Shown: one piece after another, positions 1 to 11,682 of the stretch
Layout: each line of letters begins with the position of its first letter
Numbering within the stretch: the first letter of the stretch is position 1
Assembly: GCA_021521415.1 (NCBI GenBank)
Contig: JAIQDT010006447.1
Span: forward strand, 1 to 64,000
DNA length: 64,000 nt
Direction of reading: 5' to 3'
Source: Bidens hawaiensis
Lineage: Eukaryota; Streptophyta; Magnoliopsida; Asterales; Asteraceae
The notes under the pieces: generated by a model
What the model was told of the DNA's origin: nothing
Seen by the model: the letters and a program-made list of their open reading frames with translations, nothing else
Databases searched by the model: none
Program-made: the position numbers and the translations under genes

Positions 1-305
1 CCTCTGGTGAACCAGTTCCAAAACGCCATCAGAGCTACCATGCGCATAATAATACCTGTAACAACTCAAACTCGCTCGCATGTAGCGGCGTACAAAACAG
101 AAAACAAAAACATAAGAAATAAACATATTTTTGTGTTTTTGAATATTAATTTTTTTTTTGATTTTTTATTAAATATTTATTTTTTTGTATTTTTATGTTT
201 TTATAAATATAAATAAAAATAAAACAAATAAAAACAGATAATAAAGAGAATCATAATACAAACTCTACAACTCGGGCTGTCTCCCGAGTGATGCATCCAT
301 CACGA

Positions 306-1715
306 TTATTCCTCGGTGAATGAGTCAAGGTAGAACACCTCGACTGTCTGATCAGTTATCGGCTCTCCAATGTAGTGCTTCAATCTATGGCCGTTCACCT
401 TAAACTTCCCGCTTCGATCTTGTATCTCAATCGTGCCATACCGGAAAACCTCAGTGACCGTGAACGGTCCCGACCATCGGGATTTCAACTTTCCCGGGAA
501 TAACCTCAACCGTGAGTTATACAGTAAAACCTTATCCCCACACTTGAACTGCTTATTACCCTTCAATTTCCTGTCATGCAGTTCCTTCGTATGCTCCTTA
601 TACCGAAATGATTGTGCATATGCGTGATCCCGGAGCTCCTCTAATTCATGTAATTGATGGAAACGATTACCCTCTGCGGCGGGTAAATCAAGATTAACCT
701 TTTGAAAGGCCCATGAAGCGCGGTGTTCCAATTCAACAGGAAGATGACAGGCCTTCCCATAAATCATCCGAAATGGTGTGGAACCAGTCGGAGTCTTGTA
801 GGCTATACGGAAGGCTCACAAAGCGTCATCTAATTTGTCGGACCAATCCTGACGATTTGAACCAACCGTTTTCTCGAGGATACGTTTGATTCCCCAATTA
901 CTCACTTCTACTTGCCCACTAGTCTGTGGGTGGTAGGCGGTCGCAAGCCGATGGGTGACCCCATAACGCTTCAACGCCTTATCCATCTGCGAGTTGCAAA
1001 AGTGAGTACCTCGATCACTGATCAAGGCTTTCGGGACTCCAAAACGAGCAAATAGACTTTTCAAAAAACGGACTACCACTCGGGCATCATTGGTGGGTAG
1101 AGCTTTGGCCTCAACCCACTTAGACACGTAATCAACGGCCACGAGTATGTATTTGTTTCCACGCGAAGATGGAAACGGTCCTATGAAATCAATACCCCAT
1201 ATATCTAAAACCTCACAAACTTGAATGGCATTCTGGGGCATTTCGTTTCGTGAAGAAATGTTGCCGACACGCTGGCAACGATCGTAACTCTTAACGAATA
1301 GGTGAGCATCCTTAAAGATAGACGGCCAGTAAAAACCAGAATCAAAGACTTTCTTTGCCGTAGAATTCACACCGTGGTGACCTCCAGTCGGTCCCACATG
1401 ACAATGGCTCAAAATTTGCCATCCTTCCTTGATATCCACACAACTTCTAATAAGCTGATCATCACCAATGCGGAAAAGATATGGATCGTCCCAAAGGTAA
1501 AATTTGATGTCAGCAAAGAATTTCTTCTTTTGCTGGTAAGGCATCTTTGGGAGGTATCCGTCAGCGAGATAATTCGCAAAATCAGCAAACCATGGAAAAC
1601 CTTCCTCTTGTGCAGTAACGAACATCAGACTCTCCGTCGGAAAACGATCATCGATCCTAACTCCCGAATCTCCTGAATCAACTCCCTCTAGTCGTGAAAG
1701 ATGATCAGCCGCCAC
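306..1715 (-). pseudogene. Athila-1 integrase, interrupted by TGA
   Basis: The integrase would join element DNA to the chromosome in the nucleus. The zinc-binding HHCC region lies in the first third (H..H, then CQRVG). The catalytic DDE core follows: Asp in GIDFIGPF, Asp in SDRGTHF and Glu in GQVEVSN, all kept. The C-terminal part (306-767) has the RLRLFPGKLKSRWSGPF stretch that I associate with Athila integrases. A TGA at 816-818 stands where relatives have a conserved tryptophan after DDAL, so one base change splits the protein. Both sides of the stop are in the same frame. The N-terminal end overlaps the RNase H frame by about 28 bases because of a one-base frameshift upstream. There is no usable start codon of its own; it belonged to the gag-pol polyprotein. 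Confidence 0.88.
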
Positions 1716-4003
1716 ATTCTCGGCCCCCTTTTATCACGGATCTCTATATCGAACTCTTGAAGCAACAGGATCCATCGGATAAGACGAGGCTTAGCATCCT
1801 GCTTGCTGAACAGATATCTAATAGCGGCATGATCCGTATAAACAATCGTTTTGGACAAAACCAGATAGGACCTAAATTTGTCGAAAGCGAACACCACAGC
1901 TAAAAGTTCTTTTTCGGTGGTGGTGTAGCTTTCTTGTGCGCCATTTAAGGTCCGGCTCGCATAATAGATCGGATGAAAATGTTTATCCTTCCGTAGTCCA
2001 AGAACCGCTCCGACTGCGAAGTCGCTTGCGTCACACATCAACTCGAATGGTAACGACCAGTCGGGAGCAACCATGATTGGGGCGTTAACTAATTTATCAT
2101 TTAAAAGATCAAACGCCTCGATACACTGCTCAGAAAAAATAAATGGAGCGTCCTTCTCCAAAAGTTTGGTCATGGGTCTCGCGATTTTAGAAAAATCTTT
2201 GATGAACCGGCGGTAGAACCCGGCATGACCTAGAAAGCTACGAATTGATCTCACAGAAATAGGCGGGGGAAGATTAGAAATGGTCTCGACCTTTGCCCGG
2301 TCAACCTCTATCCCCGCACTTGAGATTCGATGACCTAGAACAATGCCCTCGCGAACCATGAAATGACATTTTTCCCAGTTAAGGACTAGGTTGGTGTCAA
2401 CGCAGCGGGACATCATCCTCTCGAGATTTGATAAACAGTGATCGAAGGAACTCCCAAATACAGAAAAATCGTCCATGAACACCTCCATGAAGTCCTCAAT
2501 CATATCATGGAAAATGGCCACCATACACCTCTGGAATGTGGCCGGAGCGTTACAAAGTCCGAACGGCATACGTTTGTAAGCAAACGTTCCGTAAGGGCAG
2601 GTGAAAGTGGTTTTCTCCTGGTCGTCGGGAGCTATCGGAACCTGGAAGTACCCGGAGAAACCATCTAGGAAGCAGTAGTACTGCTGACCTGCTAAACGCT
2701 CTAACATCTTATCAATGAATGGGAGAGAAAAGTGGTCTTTCCTAGTGGCATCATTCAGTCGGCGATAGTCGATGCAGACTCGCCATCCCATCACAGTCCT
2801 CGTGGGAATAAGCTTGTTCCTCTCGTTGGTGACGACAGTCATGCCACCCTTTTTAGGAACCACTTGGACTGGACTCACCCAAGCACTATCAGAAATGGGG
2901 AAAATGATCCCCGCATCAAGGAGTTTAATGATCTCCTTCTTTACGACCTCTTGCATTTTCGGATTAAGCCGCCGTTGCGGCTGGACGACAGTTTTGAAAT
3001 TTTCCTCCATTAGGATTTTATGAGTGCAGAACGAAGGGTTGATACCCTTGATGTCGATAATCTTCCAAGCAATAGCCTCCTTGTGCTCTCGTAGCACCCT
3101 CAACAACTTCTCCTTCTCGACCTCGGTCAACGCAGATGCAATGATAACTGGAAACTTTCTGTCTTCATCTAAAAAGGCATACTCAAGGTGGGAAGGTAAA
3201 TCCTTAAGCTCTAAGGAAAGAGGAGGACTCTCGACCGAAGGTCGGTCCATCGGATCGTCTCGTACGATCTCAGCAGACACGCCAGATTCAGGGGTATGCG
3301 AGTCGGTGTCGTCATTTAAGGACTTATTGGTTACGGCAACCATTTCAATCTCCGGAATCTCCCTATCGAGAATCTGGGTGTCGGAGGCAGATCCTCCATA
3401 AATTTCACTGAAAAACTCCCCGACATGCTCCATGATGGTATCAATGAAGTATAAGGAGTCATCAGCAGACTTGGGGTGTTTCAGTGACTGTCGAACGTCG
3501 AAGGTGACGTTCTCATCCCCAACTCTTAAGATTAATTTACCCTCGCAGACATCGATCAATGCCTGTGCAGTGGCAAGAAATGGCCGGCCCAAGATGAGTG
3601 GGACACTATCGTCATCGTTCATGTCCAGGATGACAACGTCCACCGGGAAGATGAACTTGTCGACACGAACAAGCATGTTCTCGACCACCCCTCGGGGGTA
3701 TTTCACAGAACGATCAGCAAGCTGGATACTCATACGGGTAGGCCTTGGTTCGCCTAGTCCCAACTTGCGATACACTGAATACGGCATGAGATTAATACTG
3801 GCACCAAGATCTGCCAGCGCATGGACGACCGTATTATCACTCAAGATGCAGGGAATTGTGAAACTCCCAGGATCGGACATCTTTTCTGGTAACTTTCTCT
3901 GCAAGAATGCAGAGCAACCAGCACTCAGAGGAATGGAAGAGACTTCGGCTAACTTCACTTTGTTCGAAAGAATATCCTTAAGAAACTTTGTGTATTTGGG
4001 CAT
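1688..4003 (-). pseudogene. Athila-1 protease, reverse transcriptase and RNase H
   Basis: This is an open stretch of 771 codons within the former polyprotein. The same frame stays open upstream to about 4155. The aspartic protease is near residues 50-150, with ADLGASINLMP in place of the usual DTG or DSG, which may impair catalysis. The reverse transcriptase follows, with PFGLCNAPATFQ and the catalytic FMDD box. RNase H has the CDAS, TTEKELLAV and YTDHAAI motifs. At the 3' end the frame runs off in a run of G near 1720-1735: the reading passes from DKRG into a wrong frame, while integrase continues one base away. This looks like a homopolymer deletion. The Met at 4003 is internal and not a true start. 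Confidence 0.9.
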
Positions 4004-4265
4004 TTGCGTAAGTGCTTCAAGGAAAGGAATATTAAGATGAAGTTGCTTCAGAAGGTCAAGAAATTTGGAGTTCTGCTCCTCGTCTCTATCCCTACGGACT
4101 CTCCCGGGAAATGGGAGTCTAGGTTTGTAGACTCTCGGTGGTGTGCTGGGTAATGGCTGGTTCTCGACCTATGCTGTACTTTCTGGGTTGTGCCTTTGAT
4201 ACACAGTCCAACTGAATCTCCTCGTCTACCTGCTCCTCTACATCTACCGCAGGCTCGTTAACGAC

Positions 4266-5770
4266 TCATCTCGTTGCCTCTTGAATCACGGGCTCGCTAC
4301 GTGCCCCCGCACCGCTCCTTGTCGTCACAGCCTTCGCGAACGCCTTCGGATTTTGTTCAGTGTTACTTGGAAGTGTACCTAGCGACCTCTCATTTAGACG
4401 ACTTGCTATCTCTCCCATCTGACGCTCAAGATTTTGAATTGATGCTCCTTGATTTCTCATGAATGACTCGTGCTCCCGGAATTTCTCTTGAGTTTCTTTG
4501 TGACGGGAGTCCTCTCGAGTCATGAGTTGTAACAGCATCTGTGTCTGCTGTGCCATCATCTCCTCTAACGTGGGCTTCTTCTCCCCACTACTCGGTCCCT
4601 CACCGGAATCCTGGAATAGGCTCTGACGTTGCTGGAAGCTGGACTGATTTCCGTTCCTCCAGTTGGAATTTTGGTTACCTCTCCACTCCGAATTATAAGA
4701 ATTGAAAGAATGTGGATTTCGGTTTGGATTATTAACGAAGTCGACTGCCTCCTCCTGGAAACCTACGGGGCATTGAACGGTATCGTGTCCCCCCCTGCAG
4801 ATCTCGCACAACTTACTTTTCAGCTGCAAGTCCTTCCGATCTTTGCTAACGCTTCAACTTGTGCCGCAAGTGCGGTGCTCGTGTCGACCGAATGCATGCC
4901 GCGTGACAGGGAATCGACGGTTTTGGTACTCTTAACTGGTGGTCGCTGGTATCCACTCATGGCTAAACCGTTAAACAAGGCAATGCACTCATCCGTATCC
5001 TTCGTTGTCAGTAGGTTACCTCCTGCGGCTGTGTCGAGCATACTCCGAGTTGCGTACGTCACTCCGTTGTAGAACTTCTCAACAACCGCCCAGTCTTGTA
5101 GGCCGTGGTTTGGACATAATGCGAGTAGATTTTTGAACCTTTCCCACGCCTCGTAGAAGCTCTCGGTGTCCTCCATCTGGAAGGAATGAATTTGGTTACG
5201 CAAGCGAGCGGCCTTAGCCGGAGGATCGTATTTTTCAAGAAATTGGGTCTGCATCGCAGCCCAAGTAGCAATGGACCCCTGTGGGAGGGACTCAAGCCAC
5301 AGACTCGCATGATCAACGAGTGAGAATGGAAAGATTCGGAGTTTTATGGCGTCTTCGGATACGCCGGCAAGATGAAACGTGTCGCAGATACGTGTAATAC
5401 GAGTGAGATGATAATGCGGGTTCTCGTGGAGCAACCCGTGAAATTGAGCAGAATGAGCAATCGTGTTCAGAACATTAGATGGAATCTGCCAAGTCGTTTG
5501 AACTCCTATAGCTGGTGGAGCAATGCTGGATCTCGCGCCAGCATCGACCGGACGGGCCCGGTCTGCAATTGTCCTCCTCGGTAGTGGATTCGCGTCGCCC
5601 ATAATCCTATCCCTAATGACGGGTTCAGAAAAAGTAGGAGAAGAAAACGTATTACCGACGAATGTAGATGAACTGGAAGACGGTTTTGTACGACGTCCCT
5701 CAAGAAGCTCTCTCTCTGGTTCAGGAAATCCTTCAACTTCTGGTGGTCCTAGAGATTGAGTACGTCGCAT
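4266..5770 (-). pseudogene. Athila-1 gag, frameshifted
   Basis: Gag forms the particle shell around element RNA. The first part (5770-4820) starts at the Met at 5768-5770, 128 bases downstream of the tRNA-Asp sequence in element direction. It contains the retrotransposon gag region, with FLEKYDPPAKAARLRN as in Athila gags. The reading then shifts frame near 4825 to 4829-4266, which carries the zinc knuckle CEICRGGHDTVQC (C-x2-C-x3-H-x4-C, a spacing I associate with Athila) and an Asn/Gln-rich tail with a short coiled-coil-like stretch. The second frame ends at a TGA at 4266-4268. A further frameshift near 4160 is needed to reach protease. The leader between the primer site and gag is short. 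Confidence 0.85.
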
Positions 5771-5897
5771 ACAACTATTAAAATAAATAAAAGAAATTAT
5801 AATAAGCTAAACTATTTTAAACTAATAAACAAAACAATTAAGAAAGACAAGTAGTAAACAAGGCAAGTCTTAACTCGAGTCGTTCTTAACAACTCGA

Positions 5898-5972
5898 GTC
5901 GTTGTAGTATAGTGGTAAGTATTCCCGCCTGTCACGCGGGTGACCCGGGTTCGATTCCCGGCAACGGCGCCA
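5898..5972 (+). tRNA. Complete tRNA-Asp(GTC)-like sequence with encoded CCA, at the Athila-1 primer site
   Basis: All tRNA arms fold. The acceptor stem is GTCGTTG (5898-5904) with CAACGGC (5962-5968). The anticodon stem is 5924-5928 with 5936-5940 and the anticodon GTC is at 5931-5933. The T-stem is 5945-5949 with 5957-5961. A box TAGTATAGTGG (5905-5915) and B box GGTTCGATTCC (5948-5958) fit Pol III promoters. Plant nuclear tRNA genes do not encode CCA, but CCA is present here (5970-5972). The last part read in reverse (TGGCGCCGTTGCC) is the Athila primer binding site. It is therefore most likely a reverse-transcribed primer tRNA captured by the element and not an ordinary gene. No T-run terminator follows within about 60 bases. 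It may or may not be transcribed. Confidence 0.85.
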
Positions 5973-5981
5973 AAAACTTGC

Positions 5982-7687
5982 TGTGCGAAAATATATATAT
6001 AAATAAAACACAAGTCGCAACTAAGCTTTAAAAACCAAACAATCTATCCTAATTCACACAAACGGCAAGTGTACCGGTCGCGTATAGCACAGATAAAGAA
6101 AGTCCGAATATCGAACTCGAAGACACGTGTAAACGTTTATAATTACTAAACTCTAACCAAGACTCACCAAAATAATATTTAATTAATTTATTTTAGAATT
6201 TATTTAACTACTTAACTTAACTGAATGAAAACTTTTAACAAAACTCTTTTAGAAAACTTTGGTTTAAATTCAATATATAAAGACGTCTACCTAGGAATGA
6301 ATCATGTTGATAGAAATAACAAGACAATGGATTGAAAATATTCACAACACTGGTTATAAAAGATGACACAACTAAAACTTGTTTAAGAAAGTCAAATTAC
6401 CTCTCAGTCTCTCTAACAAACTCCAACTTATGTTAATTGATTTTTAAAGAATAAACCGGAAAAACAATTATTAACGTGTTCAAATGACGACTCTCCTCTC
6501 GGTCTCATCGACACACTATCCTAATGGAGACAAATACTATGTCACCAAGGAGAGAGGAACAATTTAACTTAACCCAAATTAAACCAACTAATTGCACATA
6601 AACACTCAAACTCGACAAGACAAAAACCAGCTCTCGCGCGGTCTTAATTCTAACAAGTAAAAGCAACGAGACAATATTACTTCTTATCACCTCTCGGTCT
6701 CAAAGAAGGTGTATCTTAACTGATTTTAGATGATTATATTACCCACTTATCCCTACGGTTGTACACCCCGCAAATAAACCCGAAACACCAAGTCAAGAGT
6801 TTAACAAGCAATCAATTAATCAAAACTAATTCAATTAACTAATGCAAGAGGATTATAAGTAATAACAAATAAAACACAGCCATCACACACAATCTAATTT
6901 ATGGTTTAGTTAAACTTTACATCAATAATTTAAGTCTTGAACATTAACAATCCATTAAACAAGTCTAAACTATTCAACAATCATCTATCCTAGGTAGAAC
7001 AAGCAAGATTAGCTACTCATAGATTTTGGACAGCCATGCATACTTAAGAAAAACATCATAAACATAATCAAACTCATTCAAGATTAAAACACAATCAATC
7101 ACAAGTCAAACTATCAATGACTTGCAAAACAATCCAAAGCAAAAGATCAATTTAACAAAGTTAGGGTTCTTGAACAATAAACAAAGATTAGAGATGATTA
7201 CTTAGGGTTTATGGCTGAATTAATGGATGTATAAGACTCCTAGTAGCTGCACAAGATCCTCCTTGATGTTCCTCTTCCTCTCCAGCCGTCACAAACACCT
7301 CAGCCGCCGCCTTTCTTCTTTTTTTTTCTTTCCCTTTTGGCTGTTGAGTTCCGATCGGAACTTGGAATGGAGTTAGGGTTTATGTTATTTTCGGGTTCTT
7401 GGCTTAATTAATGGCTGGAAACTCTTGTTATTAACTTAATATAATATTATAAAAGTCTTTTAAGATGTGGGCTTGGGTCGGGCCTTGACTTATAAGTTTG
7501 AAAGTTGAACAATTAAGCCCCTAAACTCTTCAAATTTAACTCTTTTTTCCACCAAACTTCATAACCTACAAGAAAACAATCATCTTTGTAATATTAAGCA
7601 TAAACAAACCATAAAACTTAATAATTATACTAAAAAGCAATTAAAACATGATAAAAATGATACGGAAAGTAAATGTGTTTTACAACA
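5982..7687 (-). repeat. Athila-1 5' LTR
   Basis: In element direction the LTR starts TGTTGTAAAACAC (ending at base 7687) and ends TTTTCGCACA (5982), about 1.7 kb. A spacer of about nine bases then leads to TGGCGCCGTTGCC. Near the 3' end it has the ACCGGTACACTTGCCG-like stretch (reverse of 6061-6080) that recurs in the Athila-2 LTR at 18168-18185. No partner LTR lies in the window, so the exact borders rest on the TG...CA ends and the primer site. Nothing else is seen in this 1.7 kb apart from a T-rich/GCC-rich patch at 7290-7340. Confidence 0.72.
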
Positions 7688-8374
7688 CATCAGTTTTTCA
7701 AGGTTTTGAAGGTGATTTGAAGCTAGGAACCAAGGAGGTTCAAGAGTTCTTTCATTCGGGTGTTCAAGGATCAATTGCAAAGGGTTTTATCGCTCTAACC
7801 TTCATTCCTTGTTCATTATTTTTGATATATTTCCTCTTTGTTTTTAATATTTGTTTAGGATTGTTTTTAATAATGATTCTAGGCTAGACTTCATGTCTAC
7901 CTAGGTTTGATGAACATGTTTGATGCATGATTTTTTGTTTTGGATAATGTTTTGATTATGGTTTCGTTATTTTAATAGTAAAGACTTGATTTTATTTTCA
8001 TGATGCGTATAAGTATTTATTATCTTCATTGATTATTAATTATTGCTTCACATGGATCTTGCTTTCTGTTGATTGTGTTCTTTAGATATTAGGGTTCATG
8101 TTTAATCATTACTTGGTGTTTTGATTATTATGGTTGAATAGGTCTATTAGATCATAGAAGCTTGTTAATCGTTGATTTGGATTTTAAATGCTTTGCTAAA
8201 TTCCAAAAGATGTAAGTTGAGGAGTTATTCATGTGTCTTGGTCAAATGCATGCTAGGATAGATAGTGATAATATTCTTGCTTATTGTGTTGATCCATGTT
8301 CATGATGTCATATTAAGTTTATCAAGTTATCTAGGGTTTAGTGTTTCGTAAGATTTCTTGCTTTAGATACTATT
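7688..8374 (+). repeat. Left part of a second Athila-type LTR (Athila-2)
   Basis: This stretch lies between the end of the Athila-1 LTR and the start of the Tat element. It is AT-rich with no supported gene; an open frame at 7648-7887 is without recognisable domains. It joins logically to 17744-18261, which ends like an Athila LTR, so I read both as one LTR split by the Tat insertion. Bases 8370-8374 (CTATT) are a possible target duplication of the Tat element. Homology of this left part to the Athila-1 LTR is not obvious by eye, so the assignment leans on the right half. Confidence 0.45.
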
Positions 8375-9349
8375 TATTAATGCACAGAAATTTGACACTG
8401 TGGATATGTTATTCTGGAATATGTCTGGATCAGTGATCCTTAGCATGTATTCCAGATCGTATCAGGATCAAGGATCCTCAGTACTTATTACTAATTAACG
8501 GTTGTTCTCATGTGTAGTCTAATATTCAGCAGGTATAACGGTTAGAAGACTCAGTCTATCCACTTACTTGCAGTGAAGAAGATATTAACGTGTCTGGATC
8601 AATTATCCAACTGAAGAGTTCTAGAGCTATGTCAGGATCCTGGATCCTCGGTATTTGGTGCTATTAACGGTTATTTCTTATATGAAGGCTGATATTTATC
8701 AAGTGTAACGGCTCCAAGACCTGGTCTTCCCCCTATTTCGCAGCCTGAGTGATGGAGCACGTGGTCAAAGAGGCAGTTACGATTATATTAAAGGCAATGG
8801 CGGATTTTTAGGGATTATTAGTTAATAATATTTATTATTCATAACTCCCTAGAGTTATTATATTTTATGTATAAATAGAGGTTATGATCAGCTAGGAAAC
8901 ACACACAATACACTCTGCTCTCTGCGAACACAGCAATATACGCACACGCCTAGAATTATTGTAAACACTGATCATAATCTCCAACCTTGTATCCTCATTT
9001 TTCATATTAATAAACTTGACGGTGATAGTTTTCATCGTCCGAGGGTTTTTTGTGCCGGAGATCACGATAATCACATACTCATAGACCAAAGGTAACCTTG
9101 TTGATCATTGACTAAAGTAATCCGACAAAAGATTATCTTATTAATCCTTGACCGGAGTTATTTTACCAAAGATTACCTTGATAAGTTTTGAATGAAGTAA
9201 GACTATTTTGGTTAAGGGCTTTTTCCCTCGTGATCAAATCCTTGTGTTCATCAAAATTTCGTTTATACAACCACTAATATCGTGTTAGCACTAGACCTCA
9301 CAATTACGAATTTGGATACATTATCCTTGTGTGATTTTTGTCCAAAACA
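8375..9349 (+). repeat. 5' LTR of the Tat element
   Basis: It pairs with 16769-17743 with few differences by eye. The shared sequence starts TTAATGCACAGAAATTTGAC and ends TTTTTGTCCAAAAC. The first two bases are TA here but TG in the 3' copy, so the 5' copy has probably mutated. TATAAATAGAGG near 8870-8882 is a good TATA box. The sequence GGATCC occurs three times. The LTR end is followed within a few bases by the primer binding site. Confidence 0.88.
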
Positions 9350-9352
9350 ATT

Positions 9353-9370
9353 TCGCGCCCACCGTGGGGG
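9353..9370 (+). other. Primer binding site of the Tat element (tRNA-Lys type)
   Basis: The sequence TCGCGCCCACCGTGGGGG matches the complement of the 3' end of plant tRNA-Lys (TGGCGCCCACCGTGGGG) except for TC in place of TG at the second base. It lies four bases after the LTR end, as expected for the start site of minus-strand DNA synthesis. Confidence 0.75.
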
Positions 9371-9434
9371 AATTGGTGCTTTAATCCGTATCATTCCTAT
9401 CATTCTCAACTTTTTCATACCCATATCACTATCA

Positions 9435-11640
9435 ATGGCCTCTCAATCAACCTCTGCTTCATCAACCATGCCGGCTACGGTTCCTCTCTCATCAAGTACT
9501 TTGCCACCGATGCCTCCGCCAATCACGGGAACGCAACGGCCTGCTGCTACTGGGAGCAAGACGCAACTACCAGTCTTTCAGAGCTCAAAGACCGCTGCTG
9601 CTGCCCCGGTGGTTAATACTAACAGTGATGTTTCATCTATGTTTTCGCAGGTTAAAGCATACATGGAGCAGCAGAACAAGACTATTCAGAGGATCCTCCG
9701 TGAGATAGAGGATCTCAAGAAGAACAAGAGGCCAGCAGAAGATCTCACCCCCCCCCCCCCCCCTGATGCCAAGGATGCTGGATTTCACCAGTCCAGAATC
9801 CATGGCTCAGTTCTCTCAAGGATCATCTATCCTTCAACAGGGGTCCATGGGTCAACAGACTCAAGGATCCTCGCTATTTCAGCCAGGATCATCTATCCTT
9901 CAACAGGGGTCCATGGGTCAACAAACTCAAGGATCCTCGCTATTTCAGCCAGGATCATCTATCCTTCAACAGGGATCCATGGGTCAGCAGAATCAAGGAT
10001 CCTCATATAATCGGCAAGGATCAGTCATCCTTCCACAAGGATCTTATGGTACCCAACCTCAAGGATCCTTCATCCCAAATCAAGGATCCTCAGGCGTCCA
10101 ACATCAACGATCCTCCGAAGTCCATGAAAGGGACATAATCCCCATGTAGACTATAGCCTCTGGAGGACCAAATCTTATCGCAGACTCCTCCTATCCCGTC
10201 TACTCATCCGAGATGCCAACCTTCACTCAGCAAAGAGGTAACTTGTACGATCCTTCATCCTTATATGCTAACCGTGGTTCCATGCAGGATGCAGGTATCA
10301 ACCAAGCTATGGCCAGGGAGCTGCAGAAGCTCAAGGATATGATATCCAGTGTTCCCGGGGTCATAAGACCAATTCCTGAGATACCTGAGGGAAGCCACAG
10401 AGTATCCAGATTCGCTCTGCCTATCTGTGATGCTGAAATCCCGAAGCGGTTCCAGACTCCGAATATGAAGACTTACGACGGGACCACTGATCCTGAAGAA
10501 CATGTAGCACAGTATAGGGAAAGGATGGAGATCAATCTTATTCCAGAAAGACTCAAAGAAGCTTGCCTATGCAAGGGCTTTGGATCCACCCTAACGGGAG
10601 CCGCTCTAAAATGGCTGCTAAGTCTTCCTCCCTTTTCAATTACTTCTTTCTCTCACTTAGTTAACTTGTTTAACACTCAATTTTCCTGTAATCGGAAATT
10701 TGAGAGGTTAACCAGTGATTTATATCGTGTTGTCCAGCCTAGTGATGAATCCCTTAGGGATTTCGTCACCAGATTTGGAAAGGAAGCTCTAGAAATCCCA
10801 AATCTTGACATGACTACTGTTGTTGAAGCAGTCAAGATGGGAATTCAGAAGAGCTCCCCCTTTTATGATGATTTAGTGATGACTCCATGCAGGACATTAG
10901 ATGAAGTCAGAAACAGGGCATTAAGATACATCCGATTAGAAGAAGATAAAAGGATCCAGGATCGCCTTGGAGGACAAATGAAACAAGAAACTCCTGAGAA
11001 GAATAAAGGATCCTGGAATAGGAACAACAATTCAAAGCCATACGCCAAGCCCAATAATCACAACGTACGGGCAGTTGAAGAAGGAGATAACGATGAAGAC
11101 TATCCTTGCATCTCCGATTATTGTTTCTTTGTGGATACTCATGGTTTGATCTGTGCCATGAAGGATCTGGGAGAAAAAGCAAGGTGGCCCCGAAAAAATG
11201 AGAAGGTTGTCGACTTCAAGGACAAGTCTAAGTGGTGCGCTTTCCACGAAGATTTTGGCCACACAACAGACGACTGCATCGGCTTAAGGAGGGAAATTGG
11301 TTACCTCCTGAGCAAGGGTCACTTTAAAGAACTCTTGGGAAGGAAGAAATCCAAGATCCAAGATCCCGAAGACCTTCCACAGAAAGCAACACCACCACCG
11401 CCAGATGCTCATGTGATCAACTTTGTCTCCATAGACTACGAATTATTTCAAGATTCTTGTGCCATAAGAGAAGATCCCGTAGTAGAATTCGAACTGGACG
11501 ACGAGAGAAGACCGCTCATCCCCACTACTCGAGTGACTGATCAGAGAATCTTCTTCAATTCAAGGATCCAGGATCCTCACCAGGACAAGCTGGATGTGCG
11601 AACGGTCAATTTCATTTCAGGAGGTTCAGACATATGTTGA
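9435..11640 (+). pseudogene. Tat element gag
   Basis: Gag begins at the ATG at 9435. The N-terminal part is Ser/Pro/Thr-rich with a short coiled-coil-like stretch (KAYMEQQNKTIQRILREIEDL), followed by a run of C at about 9749-9764. The frame that continues to the capsid region is the one starting after this C-run, so the homopolymer has caused a frameshift. A 66-bp (22-residue) repeat rich in Gly, Ser and Gln follows at 9820-10016. A TAG near 10147 breaks the frame. From 10213 a 475-codon stretch holds the gag domain (PKRFQTPNMKTYDGTTDPEEH through FYDDLVMTP) and a zinc-finger-like CAFHEDFGHTTDDC of the kind seen in Tat and Ogre gags. It ends at a TGA at 11638-11640. Confidence 0.82.
9820..10016 (+). 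repeat. 66-bp tandem repeat inside Tat gag
   Basis: Three copies begin at GGATCATCTATCC (9820, 9886, 9952), 66 bases apart, each encoding about 22 residues with the pattern GSSILQQGSMGQQ. The third copy runs into looser Gly-Ser-Gln repeats up to about 10130. The period is a multiple of three, so the repeat could expand without breaking the frame. Confidence 0.88.
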
Positions 11641-11682
11641 ACTTCTTTCTCTGCAGCAAAAAGACTCGCTAAAGAGATAAAG

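Larger units (their letters stand above)
1..7687 (-). mobile_element. Athila-like Ty3 LTR retrotransposon (Athila-1), 3' part missing
   Basis: The element reads right to left: 5' LTR (5982-7687), primer binding site, gag, protease, reverse transcriptase, RNase H and integrase; its 3' LTR lies beyond base 1. Gag and the integrase C-terminus resemble the Athila lineage, and the primer binding site matches tRNA-Asp, as is usual there. The internal frame is broken by a frameshift in gag near 4825, another near 4160, one near 1720-1735 and a TGA at 816-818, so this copy is dead. Bases 1-305, downstream of integrase, are AT-rich and hold no supported gene; an env-like gene, found in some Athila elements, is not seen here. 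The right end (7687) abuts part of another Athila-type LTR, so Athila-1 probably inserted into it. Confidence 0.88.

Noticed and set aside
3024..4040. Plus-strand open frames opposite Athila-1 pol
   Set aside because: They are shadows of the minus-strand protease and reverse transcriptase, which have clear motifs.
5898..5972. Ordinary functional host tRNA-Asp gene
   Set aside because: CCA is encoded and the sequence coincides with the Athila primer site, so a reverse-transcribed origin is more likely; transcription is not excluded.
7648..7887. Open frame of 79 codons with a hydrophobic end
   Set aside because: It crosses the junction between the Athila-1 LTR and Athila-2 DNA, so it is a chance product of the insertion.
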